NCBI RefSeq assembly: GCF_003999375.1 | Contig: NZ_RJLC01000014.1 | Span: forward strand, 142,491 to 206,490 | Length of the DNA: 64,000 nucleotides | Direction: 5' to 3' | DNA from: Pseudidiomarina mangrovi | GTDB taxonomy: Bacteria; Pseudomonadota; Gammaproteobacteria; Enterobacterales; Alteromonadaceae | Part shown: piece by piece, positions 17,447 through 25,628 of the stretch | Layout of the letters: the number at the start of each line of letters is the position of its first letter | Position numbering within the stretch: the first letter of the stretch is position 1 | Program-made: the position numbers and the translations under genes | The notes under the pieces: model-generated | Seen by the model: only the letters and a program-made list of their open reading frames with translations | What the model was told of the DNA's origin: nothing | Database searches by the model: none

Positions 17447-18184
17447 CTACAACATAAAGCGCGCATACAGCGGGTTGTGATCAGACACCGTACTGGTATC
17501 AATTGCTGCTGCTTGCAGTAGCGACAGGCCACGGTAGAAGATAAAATCCAGCGGATGTTGCCGATAGGCTTTAATGTGCTGTGGGTCTGCCATGATGGCG
17601 CGCTTAAGGCCGATACTGCGGCAAAACTGCAGCAAGCGTAGACGGCGTTGACGGCTCCATACGTTGAAATCACCGGCCACAATCAGTGGCCCTCGGTGTG
17701 CTAATAACTCGTGTTTGATTAGCTCCATTTCTTGCGAAAACTGCTGGGTACCAACAAAGTTAATGGCGTGCACATTCACCACCAACAATGAACCGCCGGC
17801 TGCCAATGCGTGATGCGACAGCATATAGCTTTTATGAGTAGCGAACATGCCTTCGCGTTTTTTACTCAGCCGCGCATGCGCCTCGGTAAACAGATATTGG
17901 CTGGCGGTCAGCACGCCATAGGTAAAGCGCCGGGTTTGCATATTCGGTGCCACCGCATACGACCAATGCGGGTGTAGCCAATTTTCTTTGGCGCTCAGCT
18001 TAGTCTCTTGCAGCAATAAGAATAAACTCGGAAAGTCAGCTAAAACCCGCGCCAAAGTCCGCTGAAATTGCGGTGTCTCAGTAAGTTTCTGGGTATTCCA
18101 GCACAGCACGCCAAAGGCTTCACCTTGAACAATGGGGTGCTCGTGCCGGAACTGCTGAGGGATCACTACTTTGGGTTTGAGCAC
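17447..18184 (-). CDS. Endonuclease/exonuclease/phosphatase family protein
   Basis: A 245-residue single-domain EEP protein. The metal and catalytic signatures are in order: CWNTQKL, QETK, VNVHAIN, GDFNVW, LDFIFY and SDHNPL. Substrates in this fold range from DNA to phospholipids, and nothing here narrows it. The start is GTG 18184 with AGGTGG a few bases upstream. The gene ends 6 bp after the island's right repeat, so before integration it lay next to the tRNA. Confidence 0.87.
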   Translation of the reverse strand: MLKPKVVIPQQFRHEHPIVQGEAFGVLCWNTQKLTETPQFQRTLARVLADFPSLFLLLQETKLSAKENWLHPHWSYAVAPNMQTRRFTYGVLTASQYLFTEAHARLSKKREGMFATHKSYMLSHHALAAGGSLLVVNVHAINFVGTQQFSQEMELIKHELLAHRGPLIVAGDFNVWSRQRRLRLLQFCRSIGLKRAIMADPQHIKAYRQHPLDFIFYRGLSLLQAAAIDTSTVSDHNPLYARFML

Positions 18185-18238
18185 ATTGCCACCTTGTTGA
18201 AAAATTAAGCCTTTACCTACGCTTTACATAACCAACGC

Positions 18239-18266
18239 GGAATAACTCGTCAGGTAAATCGTTATC
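18239..18266 (+). promoter_or_regulatory. ECF-type promoter 1 (acidic repeat protein operon)
   Basis: GGAATAA (18239-18245), a 14-bp spacer and CGTTATC (18260-18266), ending 33 nt before the ATG at 18300. The same arrangement with identical spacing occurs before the sigma factor gene and before the S8 peptidase gene, so this gene is probably transcribed by that sigma factor. Confidence 0.75.
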
Positions 18267-18269
18267 CTG

Positions 18270-18284
18270 ATGTCATTGTGACAT
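18270..18284. promoter_or_regulatory. Short palindrome downstream of ECF promoter 1
   Basis: ATGTCA, a 3-bp spacer and TGACAT form a perfect dyad at or just after the expected transcription start and before the ribosome binding site (AGGAG at 18288-18292). It may be an operator or a 5' hairpin. It is not repeated at the other two promoters. Confidence 0.3.
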
Positions 18285-18299
18285 AACAGGAGAAAGACC

Positions 18300-18920
18300 A
18301 TGAATACGTTCATTAAACCTAGTGTTTTAGCCTTATCGTTAGCGTTTACTTCTACCTCTGTATGGGCTGACATTGGTTCAGCATCGATCAATGCCTCAGT
18401 AACTGGCTCAGCCACGGCTTCGTCTGAACAGTCGGTGCGGGCCGACAGCCAAGACGACCAACAACTGAGCGCCCAAGGTGAAGCCAATGCTTCAGTGCAA
18501 GCACAAGCCGCTGCCGATGTTGAAGGCGACGTTGAAGGTGATGGCAGCGATGAGATGGAACAACCCATCGAGCAAGATAACCCTCAACCCGTTGCCCCAG
18601 CTCCGCTATTAGATGGCTCAGAGGTATCTGAACTTGAACTATCTGAACTTGAGCTACCAGAACTTGAGCTACCCGATACGGCACTGGCTACTGATGCCTT
18701 GGCATCAGCGACCGCAACCACCGCCGTTGCGTTAGATGGCGTCAACGCTGCTATCAACAATAACGTTGATGCGGTTGTTGAATCAACGGTTAATACTGCA
18801 TCCACTGTAGCGGTGCAAGAACTCGTTGGTGAAACCGTTCAAGGCACCGTCAATACCGTCGTGGAATCAACCATTGATGCCACAATTCGCAATACCATTC
18901 GCGGTGGCCTAGGCATCTAA
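18300..18920 (+). CDS. Secreted acidic repeat protein, unknown function
   Basis: A 206-residue protein with a signal peptide ending in VWA-D. The mature protein is Ala/Val/Ser-rich and strongly acidic, with a central proline-containing linker and tandem ELELS/ELELP units (about residues 108-128). The C-terminal part has repeated VVEST and NT motifs and few hydrophobic core residues. There are no cysteines and no known domain. It is followed after a hairpin by a predicted outer-membrane barrel gene. It has an ECF-type promoter shared with a sigma factor and a peptidase nearby. A surface or matrix role is possible. Confidence 0.8.
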   Translation: MNTFIKPSVLALSLAFTSTSVWADIGSASINASVTGSATASSEQSVRADSQDDQQLSAQGEANASVQAQAAADVEGDVEGDGSDEMEQPIEQDNPQPVAPAPLLDGSEVSELELSELELPELELPDTALATDALASATATTAVALDGVNAAINNNVDAVVESTVNTASTVAVQELVGETVQGTVNTVVESTIDATIRNTIRGGLGI

Positions 18921-18935
18921 CTCGCTCTTGAATCA

Positions 18936-18961
18936 GGCAGCCGACCACGTTGTCGGCTGCC
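18936..18961. terminator. Intergenic hairpin between the acidic protein and barrel genes
   Basis: GGCAGCCGAC and its complement with a 6-nt loop, without a following T-run. It may reduce read-through or stabilise the upstream message, lowering barrel expression relative to the acidic protein. Confidence 0.45.
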
Positions 18962-18981
18962 ACTTATCTGCGGAGGTTTTT

Positions 18982-19902
18982 ATGAATCGCCAACTTATTG
19001 TTACCGCCACCAGCTCACTACTAACCCTGTTGGGAGCACACACTCTCGTTCACGCCAATGAACCGAATATTGACTGGAACGCTCAGGCCCAACTGGGTTA
19101 TCAATACGATAGCAATGTGAACATTCGCGAACTTGACCAAAATACCGAACGGGCTGACCAAGCGTTCGTCAGCGAAGCGCAAATCGGTGTGCAATGGCGC
19201 CCATGGCAAGCACTCGAAGTCAAAGCGGGTGTTCACCACAGCAACTATGCTTATCAACAATTCGATGAGTTTGACCTAGCCATTACCACGATTAACAGTG
19301 ACATTAGTTACGACTTAGACTGGGTTAAATTAGGGGTAAGTCGTCACCATGCTAAGGCTAAACTGGCCGCTGAAGACTTTCTTCGCTACCAACAAGATAG
19401 CTTTTATCTATCGCGGATTTGGGGGCAACAATGGTTCACCCGACTCGCTTACGACGCCATTGATAAGCGCTTTGCTAACCTGAGTGAGCGGGATGCTACC
19501 GCAGACGCCGTCAGCGCAGATATTTATTGGTTTACTGAGTCAGCCAAGAGCTTCATCACCGCGGGCTACAGCTACCACGACGAACGCGCTACTAACCCGC
19601 AATTTGACTATACCGGAACCAGCGTGCGTGTGCGTTGGCAGACTCAGGCGCCGCTGTGGGGGCGCGAGCATACCTGGCAGCTGGGTTGGCAGTTAGAACA
19701 GCGCGACTATCTTCAATCGATGCCGGATGAAACTTTCGCGCGCACCGAGCAACGTCATACAGTGTCAGCCAAGTGGCAGATCCCGCTGAATGATTCATTT
19801 CAACTCATACCGCAGCTGGACTATGTCGACAATCAATCAAACTTTGCTGATGCCGACTATCAAGAAACCACGGCCAGCCTCAATCTAAAAGTGCAGTTTT
19901 AG
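18982..19902 (+). CDS. Predicted outer-membrane beta-barrel protein
   Basis: A 306-residue protein with a signal peptide (to about THTLVHA; the start at ATG 18982 has GGAGG upstream). The mature part consists of alternating amphipathic strands rich in aromatic residues, such as WNAQAQLGYQYDSNVN, and ends in phenylalanine (NLKVQF), the usual outer-membrane insertion signal. No named family was recognised. The DSNV pattern near the first strand recalls surface lipoprotein assembly modifier-like barrels. It is downstream of the acidic repeat protein and probably under the same ECF promoter. The 3' end overlaps the S8 peptidase gene by 23 bp, in convergent orientation. Confidence 0.78.
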   Translation: MNRQLIVTATSSLLTLLGAHTLVHANEPNIDWNAQAQLGYQYDSNVNIRELDQNTERADQAFVSEAQIGVQWRPWQALEVKAGVHHSNYAYQQFDEFDLAITTINSDISYDLDWVKLGVSRHHAKAKLAAEDFLRYQQDSFYLSRIWGQQWFTRLAYDAIDKRFANLSERDATADAVSADIYWFTESAKSFITAGYSYHDERATNPQFDYTGTSVRVRWQTQAPLWGREHTWQLGWQLEQRDYLQSMPDETFARTEQRHTVSAKWQIPLNDSFQLIPQLDYVDNQSNFADADYQETTASLNLKVQF

Positions 19903-21241
19903 CTGGCAGCAGGCCATGGCCAAAGACTCGGTCATGGCCTGGCTGCCCAACATCCTCGGCAATGCCTTCAAGAAATTCACGTACGTCGGCCAGCGTGGCT
20001 TGCGGTTGTTCGGTTAACCAGCAGGCGGCAACTGCTGCGACCACAGGAGCCGCCATTGAGGTTCCACTTTCAACACCAATTTTGCCATCCCGCCTTGCCG
20101 TCACTACCCGCACACCGAGGCTGGTGAAATCAATGTGATCACCCTGATTAGCCCATCGATAAATGGCACCATGACCATCACTGGCCGACACCGCGATGAC
20201 CTCTGGATAAGCCGCTGGGAATAACGCGGGAGCCGCGGGGCCCTGATTTCCAGCCGCCGCTACTAACACTATGTCTTGGCTCGCCAGGTGGCTAACCGCA
20301 GTAGCCAAAAGCGGACTATGCGGCCCGGTCAATGACATATTAATGACCTTCAAATCGTGTTCGGCTAGCCAATTCAACGCCTCAAGCAGCGATATCAGGG
20401 CAGCTCCCTGTTGCAGCGCATCATGACGATGAAAGATGGCACCGTTATAAACGGTGGCGTTAGGAATTAAGCTCGTGAAACCATCATCACGACCAACCAT
20501 CAACCCGGCTACTGCGGTACCGTGCGCTTTAGGCTGTTGCAGTCTGCTATCAATAAATGAACGTTGCACAATAGGTTGATGTGCAAAGGCGCCATGCTCA
20601 GTCATGATCTGAGTGTCAACCATGCCAATCTTTAGTCTGCTCGCGCAGGCTTGGTTTTGTTCCAGCACTGGCCCGTTGCCATCCGCTGGCGCGGTTTGGC
20701 TTTGATAAACGAAATGCCTGCTTAAACTAGCGTGCCCACTGTCCGGCAGATAGTATTTCAGTTGGGCGGCCGAGTCGAGATGCTGTGGCACCCGAAAACG
20801 AATCACACGCAAACCAAGTGATCCCAATTGCTTATCACTGACCAAGTCAGCACCAAGGGCGATAAGCGCTGCGTACACCTCAGCGTTCGCTGCAATTAAC
20901 CATTCTTGGGCAATCACAATATCATCGTTAGCCTGTGTTACCTCCGTCAGTAATGCGTTACCGACATTGTCCCGCAACGTTCTCACGGCACTATCTGTGA
21001 GCAATTCCACCACCTGAATTGGGGTTGCCAAACGCTGTTCCAATTCTTCGTTATGCCGCCTTTGATCGCGAATCAAACGCTCGGTTTGCCGACCAATTTG
21101 CTCAGTCGTTTTAATCACCTCCGGCAACAACGGTGGTAACGCTTGGGCGCCCGCTAGAGGCACCATAAAAATCGCTATGACCTGGCTGACCGCCAAGGCT
21201 ATGCCAAGCATCTTTTGCCGTTTTAATTGAGCATCGTTCAT
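19880..21241 (-). CDS. S8-family (subtilisin-like) serine peptidase
   Basis: A subtilase with a complete triad: Asp in IGMVDTQ, His in AHGTAVAGLMVG and Ser in SGTSMAAP, with the oxyanion Asn in AAGNQGP. Before the catalytic domain there is a hydrophobic leader (about residues 15-37) and a helical region of some 150 residues that could be a pro-domain. The ATG at 21241 follows GGGGG by 5 nt; an ATG at 21244 and a TTG at 21253 are alternatives. It is transcribed divergently from the ECF sigma operon, from a promoter with the same signature. Confidence 0.9.
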   Translation of the reverse strand: MNDAQLKRQKMLGIALAVSQVIAIFMVPLAGAQALPPLLPEVIKTTEQIGRQTERLIRDQRRHNEELEQRLATPIQVVELLTDSAVRTLRDNVGNALLTEVTQANDDIVIAQEWLIAANAEVYAALIALGADLVSDKQLGSLGLRVIRFRVPQHLDSAAQLKYYLPDSGHASLSRHFVYQSQTAPADGNGPVLEQNQACASRLKIGMVDTQIMTEHGAFAHQPIVQRSFIDSRLQQPKAHGTAVAGLMVGRDDGFTSLIPNATVYNGAIFHRHDALQQGAALISLLEALNWLAEHDLKVINMSLTGPHSPLLATAVSHLASQDIVLVAAAGNQGPAAPALFPAAYPEVIAVSASDGHGAIYRWANQGDHIDFTSLGVRVVTARRDGKIGVESGTSMAAPVVAAVAACWLTEQPQATLADVREFLEGIAEDVGQPGHDRVFGHGLLPAKTALLD

Positions 21242-21278
21242 CATGTCCCCCAAGGTGCTTTGGTGATTTTAGTCAAAG

Positions 21279-21306
21279 GATAACGTGCCGGCAGCAAAAA
21301 AATTCC
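21279..21306 (-). promoter_or_regulatory. ECF-type promoter 3 (S8 peptidase)
   Basis: On the minus strand GGAATTT, a 14-bp spacer and CGTTATC, ending 37 nt before the ATG. It shares GGAAT and CGTTATC and the exact spacing with the promoters at 18239 and 21316. Its -35 lies 9 bp from the -35 of the divergent sigma promoter. Confidence 0.72.
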
Positions 21307-21315
21307 CGAATAGTT

Positions 21316-21343
21316 GGAATAAGTGGTTCACTTAAACGTTATC
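21316..21343 (+). promoter_or_regulatory. ECF-type promoter 2 (sigma factor autoregulation)
   Basis: GGAATAA (21316-21322), a 14-bp spacer and CGTTATC (21337-21343), ending 43 nt before the sigma factor ATG. ECF factors commonly transcribe their own operon, which supports this as the recognition sequence of the sigma factor at 21387. Confidence 0.75.
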
Positions 21344-21386
21344 ACCATAGCATAGTGACAATATGCAATGACTGTGAGGCGAAGCA

Positions 21387-21917
21387 ATGAACACCACACC
21401 ACAATTAAAACAACAGCTCCGTGAACTGCTGCCAGCGCTAAGACGATTTGCCATATCGTTGTGCGGAAGCGCCGCCGATGCCGATGATTTGGTGCAATCG
21501 ACACTAGAGCGCTTGCTCAGCCGAGGAGTGCCCGAGCAAGCCGAGTTAATGGCTTGGGCATTTACGGTTTGTCGCAATCTCTGGCTAGACGAACATCGAG
21601 CGCGGCAAGTACGAGAAAAAGCCGCATTACAACCGGAATTACAAGAAGCCACCTGCGCTGACGGTGAAGCTCAACTCAGCGAACAGCGGGAATTACGCCA
21701 AGTCGACGTGGCACTCAATCAATTACCAGCAGAGCAACGCACTATTATTGCTTTAATTGCGGTACAAGGACTGAGCTATCGTGAAGTGGCAGACATACTG
21801 GGGGTTCCCACCGGAACCATTATGAGCCGCCTGGCGCGAGCTCGTGTCAAGTTAGCGGAAGTGATGGGGCTAACCACGAGTAGCCCGAATGCACACCAAT
21901 TAGGAGCCTCGTCATGA
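21387..21917 (+). CDS. ECF-family RNA polymerase sigma factor
   Basis: A 176-residue sigma-70 family member with only regions 2 and 4. Region 2 shows DADDLVQSTLERLL and the -10-binding AWAFTVCRNLWLDEHR. Region 4 shows LPAEQRTIIALIAVQGLSYREVADILGVPTGTIMSRLARAR. The start codon is ATG 21387. The stop overlaps the anti-sigma ATG (ATGA). Three local promoters with a common GGAA-N17-CGTTATC pattern are its likely targets. Confidence 0.93.
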   Translation: MNTTPQLKQQLRELLPALRRFAISLCGSAADADDLVQSTLERLLSRGVPEQAELMAWAFTVCRNLWLDEHRARQVREKAALQPELQEATCADGEAQLSEQRELRQVDVALNQLPAEQRTIIALIAVQGLSYREVADILGVPTGTIMSRLARARVKLAEVMGLTTSSPNAHQLGASS

Positions 21918-22660
21918 CTATTGATGCCGAAAAATTATCTGCATTTCTCGACAACGAGCTCGATGCTGAACAAACCAAACACGTCCGCCAATTACTGGAG
22001 CATGATGAGCAAGCGGCGGCGTTGTTAGCAGCCATGGTGATGGTGGATGAGCGCATTTACCAACATGTCGAGCAGCAACAGCAAATTCCGATGGCCGATA
22101 GCATTCATCAATTGTTGGCAGAACACCAGCCGGCACAGGTTATTGTTGGACCATGGCAGAAAGCACGCCAACTGGCGCAACGTCACCTTGCTATGGCGGC
22201 TAGTTTAACCATGGTCGTTGGCCTTGCCGGTGGCTTAGGCTTGGCGCAGATGGCAAACCCCAATAATGATCGACGCATAGCTCAAGCCGTTGAACAGGTC
22301 TTAGAAACGCAACCCAGTGGGCAATCGTACCCGCTTGGATCAACGTTAACCATGACACCGAAACTACTGTTTAAGCATCATAACGGCCAGTACTGCCGTC
22401 ACTATGAACTGGAGAATCAGCAACAACAGAGTATAACCACCGCTATTCAATGCCGTGATAACGGCACTTGGCAGACCGTCGCGTCAGCAACACGCTTTCA
22501 GGTGATGGTCAATGAGGGGTATCAAACCGCGTCGAGCGACCAAATGCTTGACCCGGTTTTAGATTCAATAATGGCCTCTGCGCCTTTTACTGAAGCAACA
22601 GAAAACGCTGTTATTAACGCCCAATGGGGTGCCAACGCAGCCAAGGAGGAATCACTATGA
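21914..22660 (+). CDS. Transmembrane anti-sigma factor
   Basis: A 248-residue protein. The cytoplasmic N-terminus begins with KLSAFLDNELD, as in anti-sigma domains that hold ECF factors. One membrane helix follows (about residues 95-115, MAASLTMVVGLAGGLGLA), then a periplasmic domain of about 130 residues with two cysteines (QYCRHY and AIQCRDN) that could form a disulfide. There is no HxxxCxxC zinc motif. Overlaps with both neighbours by 4 nt show tight co-translation. The activating signal is unknown. Confidence 0.85.
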   Translation: MTIDAEKLSAFLDNELDAEQTKHVRQLLEHDEQAAALLAAMVMVDERIYQHVEQQQQIPMADSIHQLLAEHQPAQVIVGPWQKARQLAQRHLAMAASLTMVVGLAGGLGLAQMANPNNDRRIAQAVEQVLETQPSGQSYPLGSTLTMTPKLLFKHHNGQYCRHYELENQQQQSITTAIQCRDNGTWQTVASATRFQVMVNEGYQTASSDQMLDPVLDSIMASAPFTEATENAVINAQWGANAAKEESL

Positions 22661-23187
22661 AAATCATCCAACTGATGTCTGTAAGTATTATAACTATGCT
22701 GTTGATGGCTTGTAGTTCGCAACCCGAGTATCGAGCCGCACAGGGCTCTGGCTATGGCTATCAAGCGACTAAGCTCAGTGCTACGCAGCTACGCGTCAGC
22801 TTTAAAGCGCGCGGCTCCGATGCTGAAAAAGCCATGGACTATGCGCTATTACGGGCCGCTGAAGTGACGCTAGAGCAAGGCTACGACTGGTTCATCATCA
22901 CCCATCGCGAGACCCTGTTGAATAATGAGCGGCTCACCACGCGCGCTGGTTTAGGATATAGCAACTCGCGCGATGTGGTGACGCGGTGCGGCTTAGTGTC
23001 TTGCACAACCGCCTCATATCCGAGCCAAGAATTTAGCGCCGGTATCCACATTGGCGGCGACCGCTCGGGCGATATCCAAAGTATTATTGAGATAAAACTC
23101 GGCCAGGGTATTCGCCCAGATACCGATGCCAGCTTTGATGCCATTGAAGTCATTCGACATCTCAGCCCAAGCGCACAAAGCGAATAA
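22657..23187 (+). CDS. CC0125/CC1285-family lipoprotein
   Basis: A 176-residue lipoprotein (lipobox LMAC, about Cys 18). The body matches the style of the CC0125/CC1285 family: GYGYQATKLSATQLRVSFKARG followed by an ALLRAAEVTLEQGYDWF segment. Function is unknown in that family. The start at ATG 22657 has AGGAGGA 6 nt upstream and overlaps the anti-sigma stop. Being the third gene of the ECF operon, it may be an envelope stress output or a signal modulator. Confidence 0.82.
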   Translation: MKIIQLMSVSIITMLLMACSSQPEYRAAQGSGYGYQATKLSATQLRVSFKARGSDAEKAMDYALLRAAEVTLEQGYDWFIITHRETLLNNERLTTRAGLGYSNSRDVVTRCGLVSCTTASYPSQEFSAGIHIGGDRSGDIQSIIEIKLGQGIRPDTDASFDAIEVIRHLSPSAQSE

Positions 23188-23200
23188 ATGCTCTCTATTG

Positions 23201-23228
23201 ATGCGCTAGGTTTAACAACCTAGCGCAT
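23201..23228. terminator. Bidirectional hairpin between the lipoprotein and DUF547 genes
   Basis: A perfect 12-bp stem (ATGCGCTAGGTT and complement) with loop TAAC, covering the stop codon of the convergent DUF547 gene. It separates two convergent transcripts. Confidence 0.6.
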
Positions 23229-24017
23229 GTTATCGACACTGTTCAATGTCCAGTCATAATCCACAAAGCGTAATCGCGTGGTGATTGGCAATTGCGATAA
23301 TTGCTCATCGGTTAAGATCCGGGCATAAGGCTGAAAATACTGCAACAAGCCAAGCCGACCGCCGGTTTCAAAGTCGTCGTTATACCAGTCAAAAATCTTC
23401 GACAGATACAACCCATCGGCGTCGAAGCCGTGATAATCCCGATCACTTAAAAAAGTCACCAGTTGGTCTTCGAGTTGTGACTGTAACACGTCAGCCTGAT
23501 AGGCTTCTGTACGCAATTTAGGGCAGCTTAAGGCGGCACACACGAGCGCGGCATGAATACGCGGCTCGGTGAAATCGACGCGAATTTTCTCGTGCTCTAG
23601 CCAATCTAAACTGCGTTGTTGCCCCAGTAATACAAAGAACTCTTGCTGCCACGGTGAGCTAAACAGCCCACCCAAATCACGAATGGAATCAGCCTCACCG
23701 GAGGCGAATTGATCATAGTTTTGCACAATGAATTGCAAGGTGAAGGCGTTATACGCATTGATTAAAAACGCGAGCTGTTGAGCATCGGTCCATTCGTCAT
23801 AGTGGCCGCTTGAAACCGCCGATAAGCTAGTTAGGTAGCGCTGCAATTGCGTGCTATCAGCCGCTAAGGCGGCATAATCCACCGCTGATTTGCGCTGCTC
23901 ATCATAGCTAACCACATGCTTCTGCAGCAGTTCTGTGAACTGCTTATGCTGGTGGTCAAAGGCATCTGCCAGGGCCGTGTTAGCGACCAGCAGTAGCGCA
24001 AGAATGACATAACGCAT
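23220..24017 (-). CDS. DUF547 domain-containing exported protein
   Basis: A 265-residue protein with a signal peptide (MRYVILALLLVANTALA). The body carries the DUF547 pattern: VDYAALAAD, AFLINAYNAFTL, PRIHAALVCAALSCPKL with the His-Cys pair, and a C-terminal LSKIFDWYNDDF. The family resembles transglutaminase-like cysteine folds, but its activity is not established. The start at ATG 24017 follows the DoxX stop by 5 nt, so both are co-transcribed. Confidence 0.88.
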   Translation of the reverse strand: MRYVILALLLVANTALADAFDHQHKQFTELLQKHVVSYDEQRKSAVDYAALAADSTQLQRYLTSLSAVSSGHYDEWTDAQQLAFLINAYNAFTLQFIVQNYDQFASGEADSIRDLGGLFSSPWQQEFFVLLGQQRSLDWLEHEKIRVDFTEPRIHAALVCAALSCPKLRTEAYQADVLQSQLEDQLVTFLSDRDYHGFDADGLYLSKIFDWYNDDFETGGRLGLLQYFQPYARILTDEQLSQLPITTRLRFVDYDWTLNSVDNMR

Positions 24018-24022
24018 ACGCC

Positions 24023-24421
24023 TTAAACCGACAACTTGGTATCGTACTGACGCAACATAAATAATGCGATACACGCCGCCAACATAGGCCATGCCGCGAA
24101 GAATAAGAGGTTGTTAAAGGCATCGAGGTAAAGCGGGAACGATGATAATGTTGAAACACCGTGCAACACCAAAATTAGGCCATAGGTGAAGGTTTTCCAG
24201 GCACCCGCTAAAAATGCTAAACACAGTGCAATCTGCAAGCCACCTAAGACATTAGCCAAGGTACTCGATAGGTCGCTGATCCCGTAAAAACCTGCAAAAA
24301 CAGCAGCCGCATGAGCGGGGTTGATGATTTTGTCCAGCGCCCAAATAAACATAACAATGAAAATACCGATACGCAGTCCCAGTAAAGCCCAAGCCAATTT
24401 TCGTTCAAGAATACTCGTCAT
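24023..24421 (-). CDS. DoxX-family small membrane protein
   Basis: A 132-residue protein with four hydrophobic helices and the DoxX-type first loop (FIWALDKIINP), then GGLQIALCLAFLAGA. Members occur in redox or thiosulfate-related contexts, but the substrate here is unknown. It is the first gene of a pair with DUF547. Confidence 0.78.
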   Translation of the reverse strand: MTSILERKLAWALLGLRIGIFIVMFIWALDKIINPAHAAAVFAGFYGISDLSSTLANVLGGLQIALCLAFLAGAWKTFTYGLILVLHGVSTLSSFPLYLDAFNNLLFFAAWPMLAACIALFMLRQYDTKLSV

Positions 24422-24498
24422 GATGGTTGCTCTTACTGTGGATAATACATAAGTGTTAGTGATACATGGGTATAGCTGCTGATGGGCATTTGTGCAAG

Positions 24499-25503
24499 CT
24501 ACGCGTAATGCGCTGCGGCCACATCAGGGTGTGAACGCAAACGACCTTTGAGGACGTTCTCGCCCACTTGCCGAAACAGCGGGTTGGCAGGGTCACTCGC
24601 AGGGCCACGGGCTAACTGTTGTAGATGCTCTGGTAGCGCCAACAAGGGTACCTCCGCCGACAACTGCGCGGCCATGAAAAACGCGCACGACAGCCGCTCA
24701 CTCGCTTCAGCGGGGCTCACTACGCGGTGTGTGGTGGCGCGCAAGTAGCCATTAGAAGCCAGTTCCAGCAATTCACCAATATTCACTACAAAGGCGCCAT
24801 CGAGCGGTGCCACCGCAAGCCAACCATCGTCGGTGGCGACTTCCAGCCCCGATTGCGTGTCTTGCAACACCAAGGTCAAATAGCCTGGGTCTTTGTGGGC
24901 ACCTACGCCTTGGGTCTGTTCGGTGCTGGTACGTTGCGGATAGCGAATTAATTTGGTGTGCGTATACGGGCCACCGGCCACAGTGTCGGCAAAGGCGTCG
25001 GCCGGTTGCTGCAAGGCCAAGGCAAAAGCTTCGAGCAAGTGCAGGCTGATATCACTGAGCTGTTGCTGCCATGCCAACAGCTCAGAACGCAACTGGGGTA
25101 ATGCGTGTGGCCACTGGTTAGGCCCGATCATGGCTTGCCACGGAGCGGTTTGCTCGGCACCAGCTATGGCTTGCTGCTCAGCCATGTAATCAAACTGCTC
25201 ACGCAGATCAGGGGCGCCGCCAGTGCGCTCCTGTTGCACACCGGTGTAGCCGCGAAAATGCGCTGAATTAACCATGGCAATGGCGTGTTTATCTGCATGT
25301 GGCAAGGCAAAGAACTGTTTGGCGAGAGCCAGAACATGTTGTTGCTGCGCGCGCTCAACGCCATGTTCAGTGAGATAGAAAAAGCCGATATCGCGCGCTG
25401 CCTGGCCCAACTGCGCAATGAATTGCTGCCGTGCAGCGCCACCTGCGTGCCACTGCGACAAAGCCAAAACCGGTAATGACGATGGTACTGATGTGTGACC
25501 CAT
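24499..25503 (-). CDS. 2-oxoglutarate/Fe(II) oxygenase, isopenicillin N synthase family
   Basis: About 334 residues. The N-terminal DIOX_N segment (GFFYLTEHGV) is followed by the jelly-roll oxygenase domain with iron ligands in HKDPG (HxD) and in TTHRVVSP, and the co-substrate motif RLSCAF (RxS). Enzymes of this family oxidise small molecules, and the bacterial substrate is usually unknown. ATG 25503 is the first ATG; its ribosome site is weak. It is monocistronic. Confidence 0.88.
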   Translation of the reverse strand: MGHTSVPSSLPVLALSQWHAGGAARQQFIAQLGQAARDIGFFYLTEHGVERAQQQHVLALAKQFFALPHADKHAIAMVNSAHFRGYTGVQQERTGGAPDLREQFDYMAEQQAIAGAEQTAPWQAMIGPNQWPHALPQLRSELLAWQQQLSDISLHLLEAFALALQQPADAFADTVAGGPYTHTKLIRYPQRTSTEQTQGVGAHKDPGYLTLVLQDTQSGLEVATDDGWLAVAPLDGAFVVNIGELLELASNGYLRATTHRVVSPAEASERLSCAFFMAAQLSAEVPLLALPEHLQQLARGPASDPANPLFRQVGENVLKGRLRSHPDVAAAHYA

Positions 25504-25628
25504 AACCAAGCATGCTCATGACAATAAGGGTCATCATAATAATCCCCGCGTTCATAACTCGTTAGGATTCTATTTTGATTTGATATAGCGTTTAGCTATA
25601 ACCAGATGGCTAAATGGCCATAATCACC

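Noticed and set aside
17271-17480. Small gene spanning the right island end
   Set aside because: It crosses the hairpin and the tRNA fragment and shows no protein-like pattern or start signal.
18606-18684. CRISPR or DNA repeat array in the ELEL region
   Set aside because: The units are short, uneven and in frame, with no spacers. They are coding repeats of an acidic protein.
25367-25555. Short membrane protein overlapping the oxygenase start
   Set aside because: The opening is hydrophobic, but the rest is the oxygenase gene read in another frame, with no ribosome site and no family features.
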